Positions 15,724-24,478 of a DNA stretch of 64,000 nt are shown piece after piece. Origin of the DNA: WHSV01 sp050693895 (GTDB lineage: Bacteria; Actinomycetota; CADDZG01; WHSQ01); NCBI GenBank assembly GCA_050693895.1, contig JBOGWS010000010.1, positions 1-64,000 of the forward strand, given 5' to 3'. Below the pieces are notes generated by a model. It was not told the origin of the DNA. It saw nothing but the letters and a program-made list of their open reading frames with translations, and did not search any database. Every line of letters starts with the position of its first letter. The first letter of the stretch is position 1. The position numbers and the translations under genes were made by a program.

Positions 15724-16113
15724 ATGGATTTCGTGCGCCCACTACTCTTCGGGCTGGGGTGCTGCGCCATCAGCGCCTTCGCTAGCCTGCTGTTCCTAAC
15801 GCCCTTGGCCGATTCCGACATCGAAGACCTTCCGCTGTACCTTCTGATCTCAGCCCCCGTCCTCGTAGGTGCTTTGATCGGTGCCGGCCTGGCCGGTCGC
15901 GTCCACCGAGAGCCCGAACGGCGTGATCCCCGGCGCCATCTCGTGGCCGCCCTTAGTGGGCCGGCAGTGTTCGCCGTCTTGAACTCGGTGGGGGTGGCTC
16001 CTGAGCTCGACGCGGTGTGGCTCGTCCGGTTGCTCAACCTGGTGCTGCCACTGGCCGCGGCCTTCGCGGGTCTCCGCTTGCTGGACCGCCGAGCCGCCCC
16101 GAGTGGGTTCTGA
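15724..16113 (+). CDS. Small integral membrane protein, 129 aa
   Basis: A 129-residue protein with about four predicted membrane segments: near residues 6-28, 37-59, 74-92 and 100-120. The loop between the second and third is strongly charged (RVHREPERRDPRRH). No family is recognised. The ATG at 15724 has only a weak upstream purine run. The gene ends in a convergent gap of 60 bp before the VWA gene. Confidence 0.7.
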   Translation: MDFVRPLLFGLGCCAISAFASLLFLTPLADSDIEDLPLYLLISAPVLVGALIGAGLAGRVHREPERRDPRRHLVAALSGPAVFAVLNSVGVAPELDAVWLVRLLNLVLPLAAAFAGLRLLDRRAAPSGF

Positions 16114-16173
16114 GGACCAGAGTTTTCTTGTGCAATGGAGCTCGTCTGGCGGGACACCCGCGCTCAGAATCTA

Positions 16174-17190
16174 TTAGGGGAAGCGGCCTCGCCAGAGCAT
16201 CGAGGTGGCCGCGGCCAGCAGGAGCAGCATGGCTCCCAGGCCGGCGAACGCGTAGGTCACCTCGTCGGGCCGAGTCGTGTAGCCGATGCGCTCGCCGAGG
16301 CTCGCATAGACGGATTGAAGATCCTCGTCGGTGGGCGCTTCGAAGTACTCGCCGCCGGTGGTCGTTGCGACGGCCTCGAGCGTTCGATAGTCGGGTGGAA
16401 CGGGGAGCAGGCGCTGATTGCCGAACTGATCGGGGACGGTGACGACGCCGTCGGGCGTCCCGAGCGCGATCGAGTACACGGGAATGTCCACTTCGCTCGC
16501 CTGGGTTGCGGCGGAGATAGGGCTTACTCCGGTGGTGTTGTAACCGTCGGACAGGAGCAGCACCGCACTGACCCGCTCGCGCTCGTCGGGGGCCGGTGAC
16601 TGTGTCGCGTTCGGAGAGGGCGAGTCCGAGGGGATCGGCAGCGCAATGCGCTCGCGATCGTCCTGAACGAGCTCGATCGACTGAATGAGGGCTTGCCCCA
16701 TGGCGGTGCCACCTTCGGCCTCGAGTGAAGCGAGTGCGTCCAGGGTCGACGAGCGGTCGGTGGTCGGTTGCGCGAGCACATTTGCTACGTCGTTGAACGA
16801 GACCACGGCGATCCGGAAGCGCTCGGGCAGCCTGTTGATGAACGAGGAGGCCGCTTGCTTCGCGGCGGCCATGCGGTCGGGATCAACGTCCTCCGCTGCC
16901 ATTGAACCGGAGACGTCGAGCGCCAAGATGATCGTTGCCTCGTCGCGAGGGACTGCGACCTCAGCCTGCGGCTTCGCCATTCCCAGGGCGAGGACGAGAG
17001 ACGCGAGCGCGAACAGGGCCACTGGGACTCCCCGCCGCCACGATGACTTGGTTGCCACGGTGGCAAGCACCGACGTGTTGCTGTACGAAATGGCGTAGTG
17101 CATGCGCCTTTTCTGAATCGCCCAGTGCACAACCAACAGAAGGGGCACGGCGAGCGCCACGAGCAGCCACATCGGTGAGTCGAAGGTCAC
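16174..17190 (-). CDS. BatA-like VWA-domain membrane protein
   Basis: A 338-residue protein with two N-terminal membrane helices (about 8-26 and 54-72), a von Willebrand A domain and a C-terminal helix near 310-330. The metal site is intact: LDVSGSM with Asp92, then later Thr and Asp positions. This layout matches BatA and BatB of Bat/MoxR operons, thought to act with a MoxR ATPase and a DUF58 protein in envelope stress tolerance or chaperone-like assembly. The GTG start at 17190 overlaps the stop of the DUF58 gene as GTGA, so translation is likely coupled. Confidence 0.9.
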   Translation of the reverse strand: MTFDSPMWLLVALAVPLLLVVHWAIQKRRMHYAISYSNTSVLATVATKSSWRRGVPVALFALASLVLALGMAKPQAEVAVPRDEATIILALDVSGSMAAEDVDPDRMAAAKQAASSFINRLPERFRIAVVSFNDVANVLAQPTTDRSSTLDALASLEAEGGTAMGQALIQSIELVQDDRERIALPIPSDSPSPNATQSPAPDERERVSAVLLLSDGYNTTGVSPISAATQASEVDIPVYSIALGTPDGVVTVPDQFGNQRLLPVPPDYRTLEAVATTTGGEYFEAPTDEDLQSVYASLGERIGYTTRPDEVTYAFAGLGAMLLLLAAATSMLWRGRFP

Positions 17191-18116
17191 CGGTACTGCT
17201 CCCTCCTGGACATGTATGCGGCGAAGGGTCGAAGCCAGTCACCGGACGTATGGAGCACGACGTGCTCCGCCCCCGCGGCCAGGATCTCGTGGTGAACCTG
17301 CTCTCGCTCGGCGAGCGCAGCAGCGGCGAACTTCTTGCGCACCGCCGAGTCGCTCGTGTCGACGTGTACCTGGCGGCCCGTTTCCAGATCGGTGAAGTAC
17401 GTGTCTCCCACGTCGGGCAGTTCCATCTCGCGGTGGTCGCGTATCTCGACGGCGATGACGTGGTGCCGTTCGTTGAGCATCGCTAGCGGCTTGCGCCACT
17501 TCGATTCGTCGCGCCAGTCCGAGATGACCATCACGAGACCGCGGGTTCGAAGGATGAGCGCGGCGCGATGGAGTCCCTCGGCCGTCGACGTCGTGGCCCC
17601 CCTGGGTGGATCCTCGACCCGCAGACTCGCCAGGAGCCCGACAACACCTCCCCGGCGCGAGGTCGTCGGCCAGATCTCGTCCTTGCGTCCACCGAAGGTC
17701 ATCATTCCGAACCGGTTTCCACCGCGCGTTCCGAGGTGCGACGACGCCAGCGCGACACCCTCCGCGACATCGAACTTGCGCCGGTCCTGGGTCCCGAAGG
17801 CCATGGACGCCGAGCAATCGAGGAGCGCCCAGGTAGTCAGCGCCCGCTCGGCAACGTGGACTCGAACGTGCGGCTCACCGGTGCGGGCGGTGACGTTCCA
17901 GTCCATGCGGCGCGTGTCGTCGCCCGCGACGTAGGGGCGGACCTGCTCCAACTCGGTGCCCTCGCCGAGAACGGTCGAGCGGAAGTCGCCCGCGGCGAGC
18001 CCGTCGATGCGTTGTTGAATGCTGACGTCGAGGGCCCGAAGGAGCTGGTCGGGCAGGGGGCCGGGGCCGGGCCGGTCGGACCGGGTCGGCCGATTCTTGA
18101 GGTAACCGACCTTCAC
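17187..18116 (-). CDS. DUF58-domain protein
   Basis: A 309-residue cytoplasmic protein with the DUF58 core: VRPYVAGDDTRRMDWNVTAR, followed by a divergent VWA-like half starting LLDCSASMAFG. Proteins of this family are coded next to MoxR ATPases and VWA proteins and are believed to link them. The GTG start at 18116 overlaps the MoxR stop codon as GTGA, and its own stop overlaps the next gene's start in the same way. So the three genes are one tightly coupled operon. Confidence 0.92.
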   Translation of the reverse strand: MKVGYLKNRPTRSDRPGPGPLPDQLLRALDVSIQQRIDGLAAGDFRSTVLGEGTELEQVRPYVAGDDTRRMDWNVTARTGEPHVRVHVAERALTTWALLDCSASMAFGTQDRRKFDVAEGVALASSHLGTRGGNRFGMMTFGGRKDEIWPTTSRRGGVVGLLASLRVEDPPRGATTSTAEGLHRAALILRTRGLVMVISDWRDESKWRKPLAMLNERHHVIAVEIRDHREMELPDVGDTYFTDLETGRQVHVDTSDSAVRKKFAAAALAEREQVHHEILAAGAEHVVLHTSGDWLRPFAAYMSRREQYR

Positions 18117-19132
18117 GCGCTCGAGGTCTGCGTCGACAGCTCGACGCGCGGCACGGGGACGGACTCGAGTACCGCGTCGAGGATGTCGTCGGCGCTTACG
18201 CCGGATGCGAGGCCCTCGTAGCTGAGGACGATTCGGTGGCGCAGGACGTCCTTGGCGAGCTCGCTCACGTCGGCGGGGAGCACGTACCGGCGGCCGCGCG
18301 TCAGTGCGAGAGCGCGCGCCGACTTAACGAGGTTGATCGAGCCGCGCGGGCTCGCGCCGAAACTGATGTACTCCATAAGCTCGCCGCGCCCGAACGCTCC
18401 CGGGTTGCGCGTTGCCATCGTCAGTGCGACGGCGTACTCCGAGACGGGACGATCGACGTAGACCGTAGCGACCGACTTCTGAAACGCAACGACCTCATCT
18501 GCTCCCATGACCTCGTTGACTTCGACCGGATTCGCGAGCGAACGTCCGACGACCTCCATCTCGTCACCGAAACTCGGATAGTCGACGACCACCTTCATCA
18601 TGAAGCGGTCCATCTGGGCCTCGGGCAGAGGATAGGTGCCCTCCGACTCGATCGGGTTCTGCGTCGCCATGACGAGGAACGGGCTGTCGAGCTTGTAGGT
18701 CTTCGGCCCGATGGTCACCTGTTGCTCCTGCATGACCTCGAGCAGCGCGCTCTGAACCTTGGCCGGTGCGCGGTTGATCTCGTCGGCAAGCAGGAAGTTG
18801 CAGAAGATGGGGCCGAGCTCGGTGTCGAAGGTGTGACTGTCGGCCCGGTAGATGCGCGTCCCGACCAGGTCCGACGGGACGAGGTCGGGGGTGAACTGCA
18901 CACGCTGGAACTTGCCGCCGAGTACCCCGGCGAGGGTTCTAATGGTCAGCGTCTTTGCGAGACCGGGAACACCTTCGAGCAACAGGTGACCGTTTCCGAG
19001 GAGGCAGACCATCACCCGCTCGAGCATCTGGTCCTGCCCCACGATCACTCGTTTGATCTCGTAAAGCGCGTCCTGGAGCTTGCCGTGTACGTGGTCGGGT
19101 TCGCCGGCCACGTGGAGTCGCCCGTCGGTCAT
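18113..19132 (-). CDS. MoxR-family AAA+ ATPase
   Basis: A 339-residue AAA+ ATPase. Walker A is GVPGLAKT (54-61), Walker B is LLADEINRAP (Asp117, Glu118), followed by the sensor-1 region MATQNPIESEGTYPLPEAQ and the arginine finger segment MDRF, all typical of MoxR. These ATPases remodel or insert metals and partners into VWA-bearing complexes. AAGGAC precedes the ATG at 19132. It heads the operon with DUF58 and VWA genes. The HtrA gene ends 54 bp upstream on the same strand, so it could belong to the same unit. Confidence 0.94.
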   Translation of the reverse strand: MTDGRLHVAGEPDHVHGKLQDALYEIKRVIVGQDQMLERVMVCLLGNGHLLLEGVPGLAKTLTIRTLAGVLGGKFQRVQFTPDLVPSDLVGTRIYRADSHTFDTELGPIFCNFLLADEINRAPAKVQSALLEVMQEQQVTIGPKTYKLDSPFLVMATQNPIESEGTYPLPEAQMDRFMMKVVVDYPSFGDEMEVVGRSLANPVEVNEVMGADEVVAFQKSVATVYVDRPVSEYAVALTMATRNPGAFGRGELMEYISFGASPRGSINLVKSARALALTRGRRYVLPADVSELAKDVLRHRIVLSYEGLASGVSADDILDAVLESVPVPRVELSTQTSSA

Positions 19133-19186
19133 GTACGTCCTTTCGGTCGATTCTTTCGGCGCGATCGTCGAGACGATCGCTAGTCT

Positions 19187-20353
19187 CTAGTCGTTTGGGG
19201 GCTCGCCGATGTCCACGGTGAGCTCTTGGCTCTGTCCATCTCGCACGATCTCTATTGTCGCGGTAGTCCCGGGTTGTGTGGCTCGTATGGTCGCGACGAG
19301 GTCGGCCGCGCTTTCGACCGGCTCCGACTTGTATCGGACAATCAGGTCTCCGTCCTGAATCCCGGCTTCGGCGGCGCCGGACCCCTCGATGACGCTCGTC
19401 ACCAGAGCGCCGGGCTGGCCCCCGGTGCCGTCAGTGGGTGTGACTCCGAGAAAGCCGATGGTGGGAGTCTCGCCCTCTTCGAGCGCCTCGGCCACCTGGA
19501 AGGCCGTGTCGATGGGGATGGCGAAGCCGATTCCGGCGTTGTCGCCCCCGCCGCTGAGGATGGCGTCGTTGATTCCGATGACGCGCCCGGTGCGATCGAC
19601 AAGTGCTCCGCCCGAGTTACCGGGGTTGATCGGAGCGTCGGTCTGAACCGTGCTCACGGCGCCGCCGTTCTGAGTCGCCAGGGTGCGGCCGACGGCGCTT
19701 ACGATTCCCGCCGTCACGGTCGATTCGAGTCCGAAGGGGCTGCCGATGGCTATGGCCGTCTGACCAACCTCGAGAGGCACTTCGATCGCCAGGGTCGCAG
19801 GCTCGAGGTCGTCTGCCTCCGCATCGATCACCGCGATGTCGGTGTCGGGATCGGTGCCGAGCACACGGCCGTCGACCCGTCGACCGTCACTCAGGCGGAC
19901 GATCACATCGGTGTTGCCCTCGACGACGTGCGCCGCGGTCAGGATGAGGCCACCCTGTTTGTAGACGACACCAGAGCCGAGTCCGCCGCCGGTCTCGAGC
20001 TGGACGACCGAGGGGAGAAGAGCCTTGGCGACCGCCGCCACGGGCTCGTTGACCCGAACGGACACCGGCCCCGCGGGAGCGTTCTGCGGTGCGGTGGTGG
20101 TGGTCTGCGTGGGCTCCTCCTGGGTCAGCTCCGACGCGAGAAAGCCACCCGTCATCAGGAGAAGCGCCGCGAGGATCCCCGCCACGATCGTGGATACGCT
20201 CGGCCCCCTCCTCCTGGGTGGCGGAGGTGGCGAGTGGTGGGGGATCGGCTCGGTGGTCTGGGTGGACCCACCGTACGGCCCACCCACCCCGCCGGCGGGC
20301 GGCCCGTAGGGGCGACTCTGATGGTCGACCTCCCAGTATGGGCGTTGGGACAT
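19187..20353 (-). CDS. HtrA/DegP-like membrane serine protease with PDZ domain
   Basis: A 388-residue protein. A Pro/Gly-rich cytoplasmic segment (about 1-50, including SPPPPPRRRG) leads into one membrane helix (52-74), then an extracellular trypsin-like domain with His142 in LTAAHVV, Asp172 in DTDIAVI and Ser247 in NPGNSGGAL. A single PDZ domain occupies about 290-385. This matches actinobacterial HtrA/PepD proteins, which degrade misfolded envelope proteins. AGAGGAGA precedes the ATG. It is divergent from the OmpR-type regulator, as HtrA genes controlled by MprAB/CseBC-type systems often are. Confidence 0.95.
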   Translation of the reverse strand: MSQRPYWEVDHQSRPYGPPAGGVGGPYGGSTQTTEPIPHHSPPPPPRRRGPSVSTIVAGILAALLLMTGGFLASELTQEEPTQTTTTAPQNAPAGPVSVRVNEPVAAVAKALLPSVVQLETGGGLGSGVVYKQGGLILTAAHVVEGNTDVIVRLSDGRRVDGRVLGTDPDTDIAVIDAEADDLEPATLAIEVPLEVGQTAIAIGSPFGLESTVTAGIVSAVGRTLATQNGGAVSTVQTDAPINPGNSGGALVDRTGRVIGINDAILSGGGDNAGIGFAIPIDTAFQVAEALEEGETPTIGFLGVTPTDGTGGQPGALVTSVIEGSGAAEAGIQDGDLIVRYKSEPVESAADLVATIRATQPGTTATIEIVRDGQSQELTVDIGEPPND

Positions 20354-20487
20354 GTGTTCTCCTCTTTTCTTGCCGCGTAATTTTGTGGCGTTGCCTGACC
20401 TTTATCCCACTCCGTTGGCTCCAGTCTGACCGATGACGACTAAAAGGGAGTTAAAGCCACCCCGAACGTTCGTATCCTGAGTCTTCG

Positions 20488-21177
20488 ATGCGCATTCTCG
20501 TAGTGGAAGACGAGCGGGACCTCGCCGACGCGGTTGCGCGCGGCCTTCGCAACGACGGCTACGCGACCGATGTCGCCTACGACGGCGAGGAAGCGATGTC
20601 GAAGGTCGAGGTCAACGACTACGACCTCATCTGCCTTGATCTCAACCTCCCGGGAGCCGACGGCCTGGCCATCGCCCGCAGCATCAGGGCCGGCGAGGTC
20701 GAGTTGCCGGGCGAGCAGCCGCGCATCCTGATGCTCACCGCCCGCGGCGAGGCGGTGGATCGAATCAGTGGGCTCGACGAGGGGGCGGACGACTACGTCG
20801 TCAAACCGTTCGACTTCGATGAGCTGCGCGCTCGCGTCCGAGCCCTCTTGCGCAGGGATGCGGCCAAGTCCACCGCGGTGATGAAGATCGGCGACCTAGA
20901 GCTCGACACCGCGCGCCACACGGCTCGTCGCGATGGCAAAGAGCTGTCGCTTAGCCCCAAGGAGTTCGCGCTGCTCCGGTATTTCATGAGTAACCCCGGC
21001 ACAGTGTTCAGCCAGGAGGACCTGCTCGAGCATGTGTGGGACGAGAACGCCGACCCGTTCACCAAGACGGTGCGCGTGACCGTCATGACCCTGCGCCGGA
21101 AGCTCGAGGTGGCCGGGGGCGAGCAACCGATCGAGACGGTCGTCGGCAGCGGTTACAGGCTGAGAGAGGACACATAG
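20488..21177 (+). CDS. OmpR/PhoB-family response regulator
   Basis: A 229-residue regulator. The receiver domain has the acidic pair in VVEDERD, the phospho-acceptor Asp51 in LICLDLNLPGADG, Thr in LTARGE and Lys in VVKPFDF. The C-terminal winged helix (about 130-226) includes LSPKEFALLRYFM and ends IETVVGSGYRL. It pairs with the histidine kinase gene 26 bp downstream. The 134-bp gap shared with htrA contains an A-rich stretch with a half-repeated AAAGGGAGTTAAAG that could be its binding site; this is inference. Confidence 0.95.
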   Translation: MRILVVEDERDLADAVARGLRNDGYATDVAYDGEEAMSKVEVNDYDLICLDLNLPGADGLAIARSIRAGEVELPGEQPRILMLTARGEAVDRISGLDEGADDYVVKPFDFDELRARVRALLRRDAAKSTAVMKIGDLELDTARHTARRDGKELSLSPKEFALLRYFMSNPGTVFSQEDLLEHVWDENADPFTKTVRVTVMTLRRKLEVAGGEQPIETVVGSGYRLREDT

Positions 21178-21203
21178 ATTTGCAGCGGGTGTAGAGCGGA
21201 ATC

Positions 21204-22451
21204 ATGCAGTTCGACTGGTCCGGTAGGTCTTTGCCCGAATGGATGCGGTCCGCGCGCGTCCGTCTGGCGGTCCTTTACTCGGCCAGCCTCTTCGTCATCG
21301 GCGGTCTCTTGCTCGCCAGCATCTACTTTGCGCTGAGCTCCTCCATCGAGGACGAACCCATGTCGGAACAGTTCGTCGTCGTTAGAAATCCGATCGAGCC
21401 CACGCAACCTCAACTCGTGCGCGCGCAGGATTTCGAGCGCGCGGTCATCGACAACGCGCTAAGGCTGCTGAAGACGTACTCGTTTCTCGCCCTTGGCGTC
21501 CTGTTCATAGTGAGCCTCGGCGTGGGCTGGGTGGTGGCGGGGCGGTTGCTCGCACCCATTGACCGAATAACCGATGTCGCGCGACGTATACAGGCGACCG
21601 ATCTCTCGGGGCGCATCTCTCTGGTCGGTCCCGAGGACGAGTTGAAGCGCCTGGCGGACACGTTCGACTCGATGCTCGAGAGACTTGACGCGGCCTTCGT
21701 CGCTCAACGGCGTTTCATCGCCGACGCATCGCACGAGCTTCGCAACCCGCTGGCGGTGATCCGCACGAACCTCGATGTCGTTATGAGCGATCCCAATGCC
21801 GACGAGAGCGCGTTGCGCGATACCTCCGCCGTGGTCAGACGCGCAACCGAGCGCATGTCCAAGATGGTCGACGATCTGCTGGCTCTCGCTCGGCTCGAAT
21901 CCCCTCAACAACTCGACGAACGGGTCGACATAGGAGAGGTGGCCAACGAGATTGCAGAGGAGTTCACGGCCGTTGCCCGGTCGCACGACGTCGCGCTGCG
22001 CCGGTCGATTTCGACTGGGATCTTCGTCGCTGGTGATCGCTACGCTCTGAAGCGAGCGCTAGCGAACCTGGCGCAGAACGCCCTTCGTTACGCACCCGCG
22101 GATTCGTCGATCACGATCGCCGCGGGAACCAAGGACGGATGGGTCTGGACCGCCGTCGAGGACCAGGGGCCGGGGATCGCGCCCGAGCATCGCAATCAGG
22201 TTTTCGAACGCTTCTGGCGAGTGGACAAGTCGCGCTCCCGTACCCTCGGAGGCAGCGGCCTCGGTCTTTCGATCGTGCAGCAGGTGGCGCAGGCCCACTC
22301 GGGTCTGGTGAAACTATCGAGCGAAGTCGGTCGCGGGTCGACCTTCGTGATCTGGATTCCGGCTCTCGGCAACGACGGCGACGCGGAGACCTCCGAGGTG
22401 CCGGACCTCGACAACTCCGAGGTGCCGGACCTCGACACTTCAGAGGCGTGA
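21204..22451 (+). CDS. Sensor histidine kinase
   Basis: A 415-residue membrane kinase. Two membrane helices (about 22-44 and 93-112) enclose a short extracellular sensor of about 45 residues, then a HAMP domain, the dimerisation helix with His177 in ASHELRNPLAV, and the ATPase domain with its N box (NLAQNALRYAP) and G boxes (DQGPGI and GGSGLGLSIV). The protein ends with two tandem copies of an octapeptide, SEVPDLDN then SEVPDLDT, from a 24-bp DNA duplication; kinases do not normally have this tail. It is the partner of the upstream regulator. Confidence 0.95.
   Translation: MQFDWSGRSLPEWMRSARVRLAVLYSASLFVIGGLLLASIYFALSSSIEDEPMSEQFVVVRNPIEPTQPQLVRAQDFERAVIDNALRLLKTYSFLALGVLFIVSLGVGWVVAGRLLAPIDRITDVARRIQATDLSGRISLVGPEDELKRLADTFDSMLERLDAAFVAQRRFIADASHELRNPLAVIRTNLDVVMSDPNADESALRDTSAVVRRATERMSKMVDDLLALARLESPQQLDERVDIGEVANEIAEEFTAVARSHDVALRRSISTGIFVAGDRYALKRALANLAQNALRYAPADSSITIAAGTKDGWVWTAVEDQGPGIAPEHRNQVFERFWRVDKSRSRTLGGSGLGLSIVQQVAQAHSGLVKLSSEVGRGSTFVIWIPALGNDGDAETSEVPDLDNSEVPDLDTSEA
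22391..22438 (+). repeat. 24-bp tandem duplication at the 3' end of the kinase gene
   Basis: Two nearly identical in-frame 24-bp units, each starting CTCCGAGGTGCCGGACCTCG, encode the acidic octapeptide repeat at the kinase C-terminus. The near identity suggests a recent slip or duplication. Confidence 0.85.
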
Positions 22452-22494
22452 CCCTTTTACTCATGTTTTACGAATTTCGTGGTCGGATGACGAC

Positions 22495-23397
22495 GTGACT
22501 TTCGAGCTGCCGGCCCTTTTGGTGCTCCTCCTCGCGGTGCCCCTTCTGGCGATCGCCTACGCGGCCATGGAGCGGCGTCGCGCGGGGGCGGCTGCTGCTT
22601 TCGCCTCGGCTCCCATGCGCGCCAATATCGTGCCATCGCCACCTGGATGGAGGCGACACGTTCCGGCGATCCTCATGTTGTTTGCGGTCGCCTCACTCTT
22701 GGTCGGCGCGGCCCGGCCGGGACGATCTCAGGTCGTCATCCGGACCGGGGGCACGATCATGCTCGTGATCGATGCGTCGAAGTCGATGGAGAAAACGGAT
22801 ATCTCTCCCAACCGCCTGGAAGCGGCGCGCAATGCGGCCCGGGCCCTCGTGGATCAACTGCCCGAGAGCTACAGGGTGGGAATCGTCACGTTCAACGGGC
22901 AGGCCAGAACCCTTAGCGCGCCGACGACCGATCGCGATGCGCTGACCCTGGCGCTCGATTCGATAGAGACGCGCTTCAGAACCTATCTCGGTGACGGGAT
23001 CCTGGCCGGCCTCGCGAACGTGCCCGAGGGAGGAAACTCCGTCCAACTGGTGGTGCTCAGCGACGGAAATGACACCGGCAGCGAGGTCCCACCCCTGGTG
23101 GCTGCCGATGAAGCGGTGGAACTCGACGTCAAGATCAACACCGTCGTGACGGGAACGACGACAGAGGAATTTTCATCCAACGCGGGAGTCCTTCAGCAGA
23201 TCGCAGACCTGACCGATGGACGCTTCTTCTCCGCGCCGTCCGCCGGAGAGCTCGAGAGCATCTATCGAGGCATCGGAGAGCGGGCATCCAGGGCGGTCGA
23301 GAGGGTCGAGCTCACTCAGGCCTTCGTCGGAGGTGGACTGCTGCTGATGGTGACCGCCGCGACCCTCAGCGCGCTGTGGTTTCGGAGGACCGTGTAG
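22495..23397 (+). CDS. Second BatA/BatB-like VWA membrane protein
   Basis: A 300-residue protein with N-terminal helices (about 5-23 and 57-73), a VWA domain with metal motif IDASKSM (Asp93) and a C-terminal helix near 276-295. It is a paralogue of the VWA protein at 16.2-17.2 kb. Here it follows the two-component genes by 43 bp and starts with GTG at 22495. Its position suggests it is an output or sensor partner of the same envelope-stress circuit; no MoxR or DUF58 gene adjoins this copy. The 3' end overlaps the convergent DMT transporter by 32 bp. Confidence 0.88.
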   Translation: MTFELPALLVLLLAVPLLAIAYAAMERRRAGAAAAFASAPMRANIVPSPPGWRRHVPAILMLFAVASLLVGAARPGRSQVVIRTGGTIMLVIDASKSMEKTDISPNRLEAARNAARALVDQLPESYRVGIVTFNGQARTLSAPTTDRDALTLALDSIETRFRTYLGDGILAGLANVPEGGNSVQLVVLSDGNDTGSEVPPLVAADEAVELDVKINTVVTGTTTEEFSSNAGVLQQIADLTDGRFFSAPSAGELESIYRGIGERASRAVERVELTQAFVGGGLLLMVTAATLSALWFRRTV

Positions 23398-24307
23398 CGG
23401 CCTCCTCCGTCTCGCAGGCGGCGGCCTCCGATGGTGTGGGCCTCCTATTGCCGAACTCGGCCAGCCCTATCCCCGCGATCACCAGAGCCGCGCCGGCAAG
23501 GGTGTTAAGCCCGAGATCCTCGTTGAGCACGACGGCTCCAAGCGCGATCCCGAAGATGGGAATCAGGTAGGTAACAAAGGAGGCCGAGGTCGCCCCGATA
23601 TCGGCGATCAGGCGGTAGTAGAGGACATAAGCCCAGCCGGTTCCAAGGAGCCCGAGGGCAAGGGTGCTGGCCGTTCCTTCGAGTGTCAGCGTCGGCGGGG
23701 TAAGCGCCACGTCCACTAGGGCAAAGGGAAGCGTAAGCACGGTCGAGATGAGCAACTGAGTCGCCGGTAGCGCGAGGGGAGGCAGATTCCGGCCCGACAG
23801 ATGCCGGCGCGCGTAGACGAAGCCGGCCGCGTAGGACAGCGACGCGACGGTCACCGCGATGATTCCCTGGAGCGATCCACCCGAGTCGAATCCGACGATG
23901 ACTCCCACGCCGGCGAAGCCGAGCACGACGCCGGTGAGTCTCACGGTGCGCAGAGCCTCACCCGGAAGGACGGCCGCCGCGATCAATACGGTGAACAGCG
24001 GCGTCGTCGAGTTGAGGATGGCTGTGAGGCTCGACGTGATGTACTGCTCGCCCCATGTGATGAGCCCGAAGGGGACGATGTTGGAGATGAACGCCATGAT
24101 CGTCAGCGTGCGAAGGAGTTCGCGGTCCCGAGGAATCCTGCCCCCGCGCGCATAGAGAAGGCCAACCAGCAACAGCGCGCCGACCGCGATTCGGGTCGCC
24201 ACTATCTGTAGGGGGGTCATGTCGTCGAGGGCGACCTTGATGAACAGGAACGATGCGCCCCAGATGCCCGCGAGGAGAACGAGGCGCGTCACGTCTGAGG
24301 GTCTCAT
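23366..24307 (-). CDS. EamA-family DMT permease
   Basis: A 313-residue protein with ten hydrophobic helices in two EamA halves. The first begins RLVLLAGIWGASFLFIKVAL and the second VTVASLSYAAGFVYARR. Members export amino acids or other metabolites; this one's substrate is unknown. The start at ATG 24307 is preferred over the longer frame because AAGGGA lies just upstream and the membrane domain starts at once. The C-terminus is hydrophilic (about 30 residues rich in Thr and Glu). Confidence 0.88.
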   Translation of the reverse strand: MRPSDVTRLVLLAGIWGASFLFIKVALDDMTPLQIVATRIAVGALLLVGLLYARGGRIPRDRELLRTLTIMAFISNIVPFGLITWGEQYITSSLTAILNSTTPLFTVLIAAAVLPGEALRTVRLTGVVLGFAGVGVIVGFDSGGSLQGIIAVTVASLSYAAGFVYARRHLSGRNLPPLALPATQLLISTVLTLPFALVDVALTPPTLTLEGTASTLALGLLGTGWAYVLYYRLIADIGATSASFVTYLIPIFGIALGAVVLNEDLGLNTLAGAALVIAGIGLAEFGNRRPTPSEAAACETEEAATRSSETTAR

Positions 24308-24478
24308 CTGTCCCTTTTCAACCGCCTGACTGGTCGTAGATTCCTGCTCGGCCCCCGAATGGGGCAAGGAAATGGCCTTTTTGGGGATCGCTTTCAGGCG
24401 ATACTAGGCAGAACAAGTCGTTCAGGCTGTCACGTGATCCACGCGACGTGCGGGCCGCGGTCACGAGAGAGAGGTGCA

